Shown: positions 4,158 through 10,573 of the stretch, piece by piece
Numbering within the stretch: position 1 is the stretch's first letter
Layout: the number at the start of each line of letters is the position of its first letter
Assembly (NCBI GenBank): GCA_029934195.1
Contig: JAOZMQ010000058.1
Location: 1-11,423 of the forward strand
Origin: Candidatus Cloacimonadota bacterium
Lineage (GTDB): Bacteria > Cloacimonadota > Cloacimonadia > Cloacimonadales > JAOZMQ01
Direction of reading: 5' to 3'
Length of the DNA stretch: 11,423 nt
The notes under the pieces: model-generated
Told to the model about the DNA's origin: nothing
Databases searched by the model: none
Seen by the model: only the letters and a program-made list of their open reading frames with translations
Program-made: the position numbers and the translations under genes

Positions 4158-5579
4158 TTACAAATTCAAGTATTTCAAATTTTCAATATTTCTTTGAAAT
4201 TGATTATTGAAGGATTTAATCTTTGTTTTCTTTATGAGATTTCTTCTTTTGTAATAAGGTTTAATCTTCAATAAAATTGGTTTTTTATTTCCGTGAATAA
4301 AAATAGCTCTATTATCTTTCATTGTTCTAATCTCATCAGAAGTTAAAAGACTTCTCCCTGTTCTTAAATCTCGCACTTTATCGGCATCTGATCCAATAGA
4401 GTGATTTCCTCCTTCTGAATAAAAAACTGTTTTTTTACCCAGAATTTTTTCTACTTCTTCGCAAGTATTAAGACTTAAACCGGGCAAAAATATTTTACTT
4501 CCACAACCTCCATTAATAATAGTCGAGGCTTCTGATTTTCCATAAATATTATTAAGTTGCTCAATATCTTGAAGGACAAGCGAACAAGAACAATTTCTTT
4601 TTCTTAAAGTTGTTATTAGATTTGAAAAATTGGGTAAACAACTCATATTTCCAAATTCATCAAGTAAAAAGTAAATTGGTAAATAAGGTTTCTCGCTATT
4701 GGGAAGCTTCATACAAAAATCAAATATTTGAGAATAAAGAAGAGATAAAAAGAAACCATAATATTTAATTTCGTGTTCAGGAATAATAAAATAAATAATT
4801 GTTTTTTCATTTCTTAAAGATTCAAAATGTAATGATTCATCAGCTGTTAAATAACATAATTCTGGATCTGAAAATTTATCTAAAGCTGTTTTTGCTGTAG
4901 CTATCATTCCTTGCATCACTTTTTCATCATTAGAAATAAACCCTTTATATTCATTGAAATTTGCTTGATCATTAATTGTCAGTTTTGCTATAAAATCATT
5001 AATTTTACTACCTTTTGAACCAAAGGAATTTAATAAATGTCTAAGATTATGTAAATTTTGAAAGGATTTATCACAATTTTTTAAACATCTAATTAAAATA
5101 TTGATAATATTTTTTGCTCCGTCATTCCAAAATTTTTGTTCTCCTCCACCTGATGAGAAAGCTGTGCTAATTAAAATTTCTGAAATTTTTTTTATTTCAG
5201 TATGAGAATTTGCCCTATGCAAGGGATTAAATCTAAGAGTTTTTTGAATATTTTTAACATTAATTACTTTGATACTAAAACCTTTTTTTGAAAGATAGCC
5301 TGATGTTTTCTCAAAGATTTCTCCTGATGGATCTGTAACTACTGCCGAGCATTCCGAATTTAAAGAAAGCAAATTTGGAATTATGTAAGTTGATGTTTTT
5401 CCTGCTCCTGTTGGAGCAACAAGCATTAAATGACGAAAAGATAATTCTTCTGATAATCGATTAAAACCATCAACGACCAATCCTTTATTTTTTTTATTTA
5501 AGATTTTTCTCTTTTCCCAAGCAGACAAAAATTGGGAACTACCAAAAAGATTTTTTGATTGAGATGTTTTCCAAAACAT
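4158..5579 (-). CDS. TraG/VirD4-type coupling ATPase lacking the membrane anchor, 473 aa
   Basis: It couples the relaxase-DNA complex to a type IV secretion channel by ATP hydrolysis. The Walker A motif is APTGAGKTS (residues 55-63) and the Walker B is YFLLDEFG (303-310). After it come a conserved TTLRKRNCS-SLVLQDIEQL segment (323-342), SKIFLPG (361-367) and the family's RSLLTSDEI (409-417). The start MFWKTSQSKNLFGSSQF leads straight into the nucleotide-binding fold. The two N-terminal transmembrane helices of full-length VirD4/TraG (usually 550-650 residues) are absent, and only 32 bases separate it from the divergent gene at 5612, so there is no room for them. It may associate with the membrane through a partner or helper protein. 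No Shine-Dalgarno precedes the ATG. No other secretion genes are visible, so the element is mobilizable rather than self-transmissible on this evidence. Confidence 0.9.
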   Translation of the reverse strand: MFWKTSQSKNLFGSSQFLSAWEKRKILNKKNKGLVVDGFNRLSEELSFRHLMLVAPTGAGKTSTYIIPNLLSLNSECSAVVTDPSGEIFEKTSGYLSKKGFSIKVINVKNIQKTLRFNPLHRANSHTEIKKISEILISTAFSSGGGEQKFWNDGAKNIINILIRCLKNCDKSFQNLHNLRHLLNSFGSKGSKINDFIAKLTINDQANFNEYKGFISNDEKVMQGMIATAKTALDKFSDPELCYLTADESLHFESLRNEKTIIYFIIPEHEIKYYGFFLSLLYSQIFDFCMKLPNSEKPYLPIYFLLDEFGNMSCLPNFSNLITTLRKRNCSCSLVLQDIEQLNNIYGKSEASTIINGGCGSKIFLPGLSLNTCEEVEKILGKKTVFYSEGGNHSIGSDADKVRDLRTGRSLLTSDEIRTMKDNRAIFIHGNKKPILLKIKPYYKRRNLIKKTKIKSFNNQFQRNIENLKYLNL

Positions 5580-5611
5580 ACTATTGAAAAAATTAAATAA
5601 AATTATTAAAA

Positions 5612-6358
5612 TTGGTAAACTTAAATATAAACAAATTTTTAATAAAGTCTATAGAAGTAATAACCGATTTACCAAAACAGAAACAAGCTTTAATTATAAA
5701 AAATAGAAATAAGTTTTTATTTAAAAACTGTGTTGAATTAGATTATCCTCTTCAAGAACTAAAGAATAAAGAAATAAAAGAATTAACAAAATCCTCTTGG
5801 TTTCTAATAAATTATATTCCTCTGTATCAAGATATAACAGCATTATCGAAAATGATTCTACAATTTAAAGATGGGAAAAAGGATATTGTAGATTATTGGA
5901 TTAAAACAGCACAAAAAGCATTAAAAGATGAAAATTTTGATTATATATTCCGTCCTCTTTCATCACAAGAAACAGATAAAGTGATTAAACAACCTTTAGA
6001 TTATCTTGGAAAAGCAATTTCAAAGAATAATAATTTCATACCGGACTTTTTTAAAAAGAAAGAGAAACATATCCCTTTACACTTGCTAAAAAATAAAGAA
6101 GAAAGAGAATGTATCTTAAAAAAGATATATCAATTAAATCATTATAAGATTGATTTGAATGGAAAAAGAGTTTTGATAATTGATGATATAATTTCATCTG
6201 GAACAACAATAAAAATTCTAACAAAAATTTTAAATAAAGAATATCCAACAATAGAGGTTTGTTGTTTTGTCTTAGCTGAAACATCTCACACAATTTTGAT
6301 AAATAAATTTATGATAATGGAAAATATCAGAGCAAATATTAAAAAAACTCTCTTTTGA
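5612..6358 (+). CDS. ComF-like phosphoribosyltransferase domain protein, 248 aa
   Basis: The PRPP-binding loop of type I phosphoribosyltransferases is clear at residues 187-199 (VLIIDDIISSGTT): two Asp, then SSGTT. Ahead of it, FDYIFRPLSSQE (109-120), PLDYLGKAIS (128-137) and a basic helix leading to ECILKKIYQL fit the ComF/amidophosphoribosyltransferase-like fold. The Cys zinc finger of classical ComF is absent. The first 100 residues are not recognisable. The start is a TTG at 5612; an in-frame stop at 5594-5596 excludes a longer protein and no in-frame ATG occurs until about residue 81. No ribosome-binding site is visible. The substrate is unknown. It is transcribed divergently from the coupling protein and its last 20 bases overlap the 3' end of the relaxase gene on the other strand. 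Classical ComF is needed for natural transformation; a DNA-transfer role here is inference from location only. Confidence 0.75.
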   Translation: MVNLNINKFLIKSIEVITDLPKQKQALIIKNRNKFLFKNCVELDYPLQELKNKEIKELTKSSWFLINYIPLYQDITALSKMILQFKDGKKDIVDYWIKTAQKALKDENFDYIFRPLSSQETDKVIKQPLDYLGKAISKNNNFIPDFFKKKEKHIPLHLLKNKEERECILKKIYQLNHYKIDLNGKRVLIIDDIISSGTTIKILTKILNKEYPTIEVCCFVLAETSHTILINKFMIMENIRANIKKTLF

Positions 6359-7211
6359 AACCAACCCCTTTTTTTCTTTCAAATGTGATTTTTTTAAGCT
6401 GTTGTTTTCTTTTTGTTATTTTCTCAAAATTTAATTTATCAAAACCAAAACTTTTAAATCTATATTTTCTACCATTGAATAAAATACCAGAAGGTTTATT
6501 CCGGTAAGAATAAATTTGAAAACCTTTGGTAACTATTTTCTGTTGAAAATCAATAAAATTATCAGATTTAATAAAAATAGAATTTAGATTTATTTTCAAA
6601 ATTTCTTTATCTGATTTTTTATTTGTTTTTTCTAAACGCTTTTTCATTTGGAATCCCTTTTCACTTCTTTCAAGAATTCTTGAATTCTTGATTTCTTGAT
6701 TTCTTGAATTCAAGATTTCTTGATTTCTTGAAAAAACTACAGAGTTTTGCAATTCAGGAAATTTTTCTTTTTGAAAATTCTCAATTTCTCGCCGAACTTT
6801 TTTAAAATTAAAATTGTTCATTCTCAGTGTTTTAGAGCTTTTATATTCAGTTCCGGAAAAGCAAAAATGAATATGGATATTTTCTGTATCAAAATGTGGA
6901 GATGCTACACAAAGAGCATTTGGAGATCTGATAGAAATATATTTTGAAGCTATCTCATTTAATTTTAATAATGTTAAATTATGAGAATCTTCTTTATGAA
7001 AAGATAATACTTCGTGATATAAGACAACACCGTTTTTTCTTCTTTTCCGGTATTTATCATTTTCTTTAAATTCTTTTAGTACATTGGAAGAATTTTTAAT
7101 GTTGTTGAAAATTGCAAAAGAAGAAGTTTTTTCATTCCAATTTTTATCAAGAATGTATGAAAGAATCTTTTTAAAATTTCTGCTTTTCCATCTGATTGTC
7201 TTCACAATCAT
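6339..7211 (-). CDS. MobA/VirD2-type relaxase (MOB-P-like), 290 aa
   Basis: It nicks one strand at oriT and stays covalently bound through a tyrosine. The candidate catalytic Tyr19 lies in KKILSYILD. Motif II is VLYHEVLSFH (residues 63-72). The metal-binding three-histidine motif is HFDTENIHIHF (His106, His113, His115), followed by the usual RMNNFNFKKVRREIENF (130-146). The protein is short for the family, ending soon after the nuclease domain, so it lacks a C-terminal helicase or primase domain. A 24-bp repeat encodes SRNQEI(L/K)N twice at residues 161-176. The start overlaps mobC by 41 bases and has no Shine-Dalgarno, which suggests translational coupling. Its 3' end overlaps the phosphoribosyltransferase gene by 20 bases. 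The overall form recalls Bacteroidota mobilization proteins. Confidence 0.88.
   Translation of the reverse strand: MIVKTIRWKSRNFKKILSYILDKNWNEKTSSFAIFNNIKNSSNVLKEFKENDKYRKRRKNGVVLYHEVLSFHKEDSHNLTLLKLNEIASKYISIRSPNALCVASPHFDTENIHIHFCFSGTEYKSSKTLRMNNFNFKKVRREIENFQKEKFPELQNSVVFSRNQEILNSRNQEIKNSRILERSEKGFQMKKRLEKTNKKSDKEILKINLNSIFIKSDNFIDFQQKIVTKGFQIYSYRNKPSGILFNGRKYRFKSFGFDKLNFEKITKRKQQLKKITFERKKGVGFKREFF
6672..6731 (-). repeat. 24-bp tandem repeat inside the relaxase gene
   Basis: Two complete units (6708-6731 and 6684-6707 on the minus strand) begin TCAAGAAATCAAGAAATC and differ at only two bases, followed by a partial third unit. They encode SRNQEILN, SRNQEIKN and SRILE. The repeat lies after the nuclease core, in what is probably a flexible linker, and is prone to length variation by slippage. 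Confidence 0.75.
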
Positions 7212-7677
7212 AATATTTTAATTTTTGTTTATAAAGAATACATTCAATTTCATAAATAAAATTTGGATTATTTTCTGTTTTATCTACAAGAGTTAATAAA
7301 AAATCTGAATTTCCAGTAACAAATTTTTCAATTTTTGCTTCAAGTAAATTCAAATTGTTCCAAATTTTTTGAGCTTTAAATATCCCGCAAGTCCTAACGC
7401 TATTTGTATGCTTTGCTATCTGATTAATATTATTCCCGATTTGAAGAATGAGCAATTGAAGTTTATGTAATGTTTGTTTATGAGGGAAAAAATAACTTTC
7501 ATTCAAAGAAGAAATTACAGTTTCTTTAATAAAAGCTGAAATATTTATTTTATTTTCCAATGCTTTTTGTTTAATTTTTCTGAATTCATCAGATGAAAAA
7601 ATTATCTCTTTTCTTACTTTTTTTTCAAGATATTTTTTCCGGTAATTTTTTTGATATTCTTTTCTCGCAAAATTCAT
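7171..7677 (-). CDS. mobC: MobC-like relaxosome accessory protein, 168 aa
   Basis: The N terminus is very basic (ARKEYQKNYRKKYLEKKVRKE). It is followed by a ribbon-helix-helix-like segment (KEIIFSSDEFRKIKQKALENKINISAFIKETVISSL, about residues 23-58). The MobC-family signature LLILQIGNNINQIAKHTN (about residues 75-92) is next, and then a helical region. Such proteins bind oriT as dimers and help the relaxase open the nick region. It is immediately upstream of and overlaps the relaxase gene, the classical mobC-relaxase order. The upstream gap with G runs and an inverted repeat is the expected place for oriT and for autoregulation. There is no Shine-Dalgarno before the ATG. Confidence 0.85.
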   Translation of the reverse strand: MNFARKEYQKNYRKKYLEKKVRKEIIFSSDEFRKIKQKALENKINISAFIKETVISSLNESYFFPHKQTLHKLQLLILQIGNNINQIAKHTNSVRTCGIFKAQKIWNNLNLLEAKIEKFVTGNSDFLLTLVDKTENNPNFIYEIECILYKQKLKYYDCEDNQMEKQKF

Positions 7678-7704
7678 AAACTTTTTGGATTTATAGAATG
7701 ATGA

Positions 7705-7860
7705 AAATTCAAGGGGGTTAAGGGGGAGTGAAAACTTCCACCTTACAAGACAACGGAGTTGAGCAATTTATACGAAAACATTTAGCTTGCTAAATTGTTT
7801 TCGGTAAATTTGCGTTCTTGCTTCCCTACCCTATTTGTAAATATTAGGGTTTTGATATTA
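7705..7860. other. Candidate oriT region upstream of mobC
   Basis: This segment combines two G runs in direct repeat (AAGGGGGTT then AAGGGGGAG, near 7711-7728), a long imperfect inverted repeat (7763-7813) and a smaller one (ACCCTA/TAGGGT, 7828-7849). In the long repeat GCAATTTA pairs with TAAATTTGC, CGAAAAC with GTTTTCG, and TTTAGC with GCTAAA around a TT loop. MOB-P oriT sites generally lie just upstream of the accessory gene and carry an inverted repeat next to the nick. I cannot identify the nick sequence itself. Replication control or a mobC operator are alternatives. Confidence 0.45.
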
Positions 7861-7904
7861 TCAATTTGAGTCATTTTTTTCAATAAAAATCTTTTATTGA
7901 GGAA

Positions 7905-7938
7905 AAGAAAAAGAGCTCAAGAAAAAATTCCTGAGCTC
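7905..7938 (-). terminator. Intrinsic terminator for the 7949-8257 gene
   Basis: On the minus strand GAGCTCA (complement of 7932-7938) pairs with TGAGCTC (complement of 7913-7919), extended by GAA/TTC after one mismatch, and is followed by TTTTTCTTTT. It starts ten bases after the stop of the second DYLQVF gene. Confidence 0.75.
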
Positions 7939-7948
7939 AAAAAAAGGT

Positions 7949-8257
7949 TTAATATTCATAAGAGAAAAGTATTGTAAAATAATCATTTTCTTTAACAAAT
8001 TCATCTGAATTTTCTTCTTTCATTTCTTTGTTAAGTTGATCAATTACAAAAATTGTTTCTCCTTTAGAGTTTTTAAAAACTTGTAAATAGTCGGCACCAC
8101 CAAGTTTTTCTACCCTTTGCCTTACAGCCATAATAATAAAAAGTTGTTCATCAAAAGTTAATGCTTTACAAATGTTATTTGTAATTAATATTTTTCCTGA
8201 AAAGGTATAAGTTCCTTCCCTTTCTTGTAATTGTAAATTCCAAATATTGGGTTCCAA
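7949..8257 (-). CDS. DYLQVF-motif small protein, 102 aa (paralogue 2, TTG start)
   Basis: The start is TTG at 8255-8257, supported by an AAGGAGGT ribosome-binding site (8262-8269 complement) five bases upstream, one of the strongest in the window. The protein matches the 2579-2899 product along its whole length: LQ-QEREGTYTFSGK, DYLQVFK, IFVIDQLNKEMKEEN, NDYFTILF and C-terminal EY. Residues around ILITNNICKALTFDEQLFIIMAVRQRVEKLGG probably form a strand and helix before the motif. It resembles DUF960-like proteins of mobile elements, with low certainty. It has its own terminator and lies next to the candidate oriT. Two diverged copies on one element suggest an old duplication kept by selection. 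Confidence 0.8.
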   Translation of the reverse strand: MEPNIWNLQLQEREGTYTFSGKILITNNICKALTFDEQLFIIMAVRQRVEKLGGADYLQVFKNSKGETIFVIDQLNKEMKEENSDEFVKENDYFTILFSYEY

Positions 8258-8355
8258 AATTACCTCCTTACTTTTTAATAAAAATGATTTTAAATTTGAA
8301 CAATATTAATCCTTTTTGTTAATGTGCCGGAGATAGATAATACTCAAAAATCAAG

Positions 8356-8391
8356 CAAAAGAAAAGAGAGCCTAAATAAATTTAAGCTCTC
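8356..8391 (-). terminator. Intrinsic terminator for the J-domain gene
   Basis: On the minus strand GAGAGCTTAAAT pairs with ATTTAGGCTCTC (8366-8391), 12 pairs with one G-U, followed by TTTTCTTTTG. The wobble pair exists only in the minus-strand RNA, which fits the direction of the gene ending at 8409. Confidence 0.8.
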
Positions 8392-8408
8392 AATGAATTC
8401 TTTACCAT

Positions 8409-8921
8409 TCAATTAATTTCTTTTGCAATATGTGATTTTAGTTTTTGAGATCCATATTTTTTCCTAATTTTTTCAAGACTAATATTCCCTTTTCGATTTC
8501 TGTTTTTATCTTCGGGAGGTTTCCAATACCAAGCTACTTTCTTTTTAGCATAGAAAAGACCTGCTTTTTTTAATTCTTTTCTAAAATTAAAAGTTTCACC
8601 TGTCACCCACATCCAATAACCACAAATTTCAATTTTAAGCTTTTTGAAATGGAATATTTTTTTAAAAACCTCCTCCATTTCAGGATTATCAATGTTCCAA
8701 AAATTCTTATTCTCTTCAAATTCTTTATCTGATTCAATTCTGAAAGAATATTGATCTTTGAGAATTTCAAAAGCTTCTAAAATTTCTTTAATAAACTCTC
8801 CATCACCTCCGTGATCAGGATGATGTTTTAAAGTAAGTTTTCTAAAAAGACTTTTTAATTCTTTTCTGTTTAATTGATTATCCCCTATTTCAAATACTTT
8901 TAATGCTTGAAATAATTTCAT
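8409..8921 (-). CDS. J-domain protein with a C-terminal phage/plasmid-type domain, 170 aa
   Basis: Residues 1-58 form a J domain: RKELKSLFRKLTLKHHPDHGGDGEFIKEILEAFEIL contains the HPD motif (34-36) that stimulates the ATPase of DnaK-type Hsp70. The typical glycine-rich and zinc-finger regions of full DnaJ are absent. Residues 93-140 (LKIEICGYWMWVTGETFNF, then KKAGLFYAKKKVAWYWKPPED) form a second domain. I have seen it, as G-W-WV-G-T and WYW blocks, in J-domain proteins of phages and plasmids, often followed by the S-EKIRKKYGS tail present here. Its role is unknown. A good AGGAGA site lies seven bases before the ATG. The gene ends in TGA and has its own terminator. It may recruit the host DnaK, perhaps to remodel the replication initiator; that is inference. 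Confidence 0.85.
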   Translation of the reverse strand: MKLFQALKVFEIGDNQLNRKELKSLFRKLTLKHHPDHGGDGEFIKEILEAFEILKDQYSFRIESDKEFEENKNFWNIDNPEMEEVFKKIFHFKKLKIEICGYWMWVTGETFNFRKELKKAGLFYAKKKVAWYWKPPEDKNRNRKGNISLEKIRKKYGSQKLKSHIAKEIN

Positions 8922-8987
8922 TATTTGTTCTCCTGTAAGTCAAAGAACGGTAAAGGATTATAACTATACAGGATTTAAAATAAAATT

Positions 8988-9013
8988 AAAAACTATAAAA
9001 TATGAAAGTTTTT
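8988..9013 (-). terminator. Weak possible terminator after the 9042-9314 gene
   Basis: On the minus strand AAAAACT (complement of 9007-9013) pairs with AGTTTTT (complement of 8988-8994) around a 12-base loop, followed by a T-rich stretch. The stem is only seven A+T-rich pairs, so this is tentative. Confidence 0.3.
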
Positions 9014-9041
9014 ATTGGTTTTAAATTAGCATTTTAGTCAT

Positions 9042-9314
9042 TTAAAGTAGTAATTCAAGTAATCTTCCTAATTTTTCTGCTTTTTCTACATCATCATCAA
9101 GTTCTTTTCTTCTTTTTAAAATACCGTTTATAACATCTTGGCTTAAGAATCTCCTGCAACTATATATTTCAGCTTCAATTTTTTTTCTTGACTCTCCTAT
9201 TTCTTTTTTTAATTTTTCAATTTCAAAATCTATATCTTTCCGGAAGATCTTAATTTCTTCAAATTTCTGAGTTGTCCATTTCGTTGTAGGAAAAGAGCTT
9301 TTTTTATTATGCAT
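9042..9314 (-). CDS. Short coiled-coil protein, 90 aa, unknown function
   Basis: The open frame extends to a TTG at 9347, but the ATG at 9312-9314 has an AAGGA site seven bases upstream and is the better start, giving MHNKKSSFPTTKW. Most of the protein is a highly charged helix with heptad-like spacing (KFEEIKIFRKDIDFEIEKLKKEIGESRKKIEAEI). It ends in ELDDDVEKAEKLGRLLELLL, so a coiled-coil dimer is likely. The family is not recognised. It follows the Toprim gene after about 60 bases without a terminator, so the two may be co-transcribed. Roles as an accessory to replication or partition are possible but not shown. Confidence 0.65.
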   Translation of the reverse strand: MHNKKSSFPTTKWTTQKFEEIKIFRKDIDFEIEKLKKEIGESRKKIEAEIYSCRRFLSQDVINGILKRRKELDDDVEKAEKLGRLLELLL

Positions 9315-9376
9315 AATTAAGTCCTTAAATAAATTTTTTTCCCTCAATATTTAATAATTCAAAAAAAGTAAAGAAT

Positions 9377-10300
9377 TTAAATATAATTTTTTAAAAAATC
9401 ATTAAAATCTTTGAAATTTTTATATAATTTCCTTTCATCAAAAACCTCAAAAGGTAAATCTAAAAGATCATTTGTAGCTAAATTTCCAGCTTTATCATTA
9501 TCAAGATATAGATAAATTTTTGAATAATTATTTTCTAAAATAAATTTTTTAGCCTTTTTAATTTGTGTTACTGAATTAAGAATAATAGAATCGTTTTTAA
9601 GCTCCTTTTTGTCTAAAAAGGTATAATGACTCAAAAAATCAAAAAAACCCTCATAAATTGCAATATTTGAGCTTTCTTGTTGTGATTTAAGGATAGATAC
9701 ATCTTTTTTTCCAATAATTCCTTTCCCATATTTATTATTCCACTCCCAACCTTTACTTTTATTTTCCCAAACACAGGCAAAATAATGTTTCTTCTTTTTA
9801 TTATTGAAAAAATAAATTTCTGATAAAAACTTTTTTGCAAAATCAATATTAATTTTTCTTGAAATAATATATTCAAGTAAAACAGGATTTTTGAGATTTC
9901 TTATTTTTGTAATTTCTAAAATTTCTTTTTTAACAGGGTCAGTTTTTTTTTCATTTGATAAATTATTGTTTTTATTCAAAAAGAAATTTTCTTGTTGCTG
10001 AGGAAAAGAAAAAAGAGTTGAATTAAATGAGCCTCTAATTTCGGATAAAAATTTTAATGTTTCAGGAATTGAATAATTTTTTAATTCTTTGATCAGATCA
10101 ATAATTTTTCCTCCTTTCCCAATTGTAAAATCATACCAAGTATTTAAATTAAGATTTAGTTTTAAACTTGGTGTTTTTTGATTTGGATTAAAAGGACTAA
10201 AATACCATATTTCTGATTCTGTTTCTTTTCCCTTTTGAGTATTTGATATTGATTCAAAAACTTCTTTTATAGGAAGTTGATTTGCTTGTTTACAGTTCAT
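9377..10300 (-). CDS. Toprim-domain primase-like protein, 307 aa
   Basis: Residues 1-90 match the CHC2-type N-terminal fold of small Bacteroidota plasmid primase-like proteins (MNCKQANQLPI, YFSPFNPNQKTPSLKLN, WYDFTIGKGGKIIDLI). The zinc-binding Cys/His residues are not conserved: only one Cys (residue 3) lies in that region. The C-terminal Toprim domain has the conserved Glu in AIYEGFFDFLS (Glu217) and the DxD in YLYLDNDKAG (Asp267, Asp269), as in DnaG-type primases and topoisomerases. It ends in the usual YKNFKDFNDFL segment. A linker at about residues 95-125 is Gln/Asn-rich. It is likely to help prime plasmid or transferred-strand replication, but a non-priming Toprim role is possible. AGAGGT lies about 12 bases before the ATG, a long spacing. 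It is the first gene to the left of the origin, transcribed away from it. Confidence 0.88.
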   Translation of the reverse strand: MNCKQANQLPIKEVFESISNTQKGKETESEIWYFSPFNPNQKTPSLKLNLNLNTWYDFTIGKGGKIIDLIKELKNYSIPETLKFLSEIRGSFNSTLFSFPQQQENFFLNKNNNLSNEKKTDPVKKEILEITKIRNLKNPVLLEYIISRKINIDFAKKFLSEIYFFNNKKKKHYFACVWENKSKGWEWNNKYGKGIIGKKDVSILKSQQESSNIAIYEGFFDFLSHYTFLDKKELKNDSIILNSVTQIKKAKKFILENNYSKIYLYLDNDKAGNLATNDLLDLPFEVFDERKLYKNFKDFNDFLKNYI

Positions 10301-10342
10301 ATTTTCTTGTTACCTCTTTCTCTTTTCTTTAGATATTAAAAA

Positions 10343-10415
10343 AAAACATCATCAAAAAAAGTATATAATATTACAAAAAAAATAAATAGAACTTGTTTGT
10401 CTATGATGATGTTTT
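10343..10415. repeat. 12-bp inverted repeat flanking an A+T-rich segment near the origin
   Basis: AAAACATCATCA (10343-10354) and TGATGATGTTTT (10404-10415) are perfect complements 49 bases apart. The enclosed DNA is almost all A and T and includes a TATACT -10-like sequence on the minus strand that could serve the Toprim gene. It may mark the left edge of the origin or bind a regulator. Confidence 0.6.
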
Positions 10416-10416
10416 A

Positions 10417-10443
10417 TAGTTTTAATAGTTTTAATAGTTTTAC
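10417..10443. repeat. Three 9-bp A+T-rich direct repeats, candidate DNA-unwinding element
   Basis: TAGTTTTAA occurs at 10417-10425 and 10426-10434, and TAGTTTTAC at 10435-10443, head to tail. Short A+T-rich repeats next to iterons are the usual site where initiator and DnaA open the helix in theta plasmids. No convincing DnaA box is visible nearby. Confidence 0.6.
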
Positions 10444-10445
10444 GC

Positions 10446-10473
10446 ACCCTTTTAGCCCGCACCAGTAAAGGGT
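10446..10473. repeat. Short GC-containing inverted repeat between unwinding element and iterons
   Basis: ACCCTTT (10446-10452) pairs with AAAGGGT (10467-10473) around a 14-base GC-rich loop. The role is unknown; it may be a binding site or an origin landmark. Confidence 0.4.
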
Positions 10474-10483
10474 TTCTGACTTT

Positions 10484-10543
10484 AAAGGACGAACGATTTG
10501 GGATGAAAGGACGAACGATTTGGGATGAAAGGACGAACGATTT
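10484..10543. repeat. Iterons of the replication origin (three units, 22-bp period)
   Basis: AAAGGACGAACGATTT occurs three times without a change, starting at 10484, 10506 and 10528. The period is 22 bp, two helical turns, the classical spacing for Rep_3 initiator binding. An inverted half copy (TTCGTCC, 10555-10561) follows within the rep promoter. The initiator gene starts 63 bases after the last unit. Iterons normally set copy number and incompatibility. Confidence 0.92.
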
Positions 10544-10546
10544 TTA

Positions 10547-10573
10547 TTGACTTCTTCGTCCATTTAAAATAAT
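10547..10573 (+). promoter_or_regulatory. rep promoter with inverted half-iteron operator
   Basis: TTGACT (10547-10552) is a good -35. The best -10 is AATAAT (10568-10573), with a short 15-base spacer. Between them lies TTCGTCC (10555-10561), the reverse complement of the GGACGAA core of the iterons. In related plasmids (pi of R6K, RepE of F) initiator dimers repress their own gene through inverted half-iterons; the same autoregulation is likely here. Confidence 0.6.

Noticed and set aside
8275..8303. Possible promoter (TTGTTC, 17 bases, TATTAA) for the 7949-8257 gene
   Set aside because: The implied transcription start would fall on the Shine-Dalgarno sequence, leaving no leader for it.
9315..9347. 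TTG-initiated extension of the coiled-coil protein
   Set aside because: The ATG at 9314 has an AAGGA site at proper distance; the extension has no ribosome-binding site and would cover that site.
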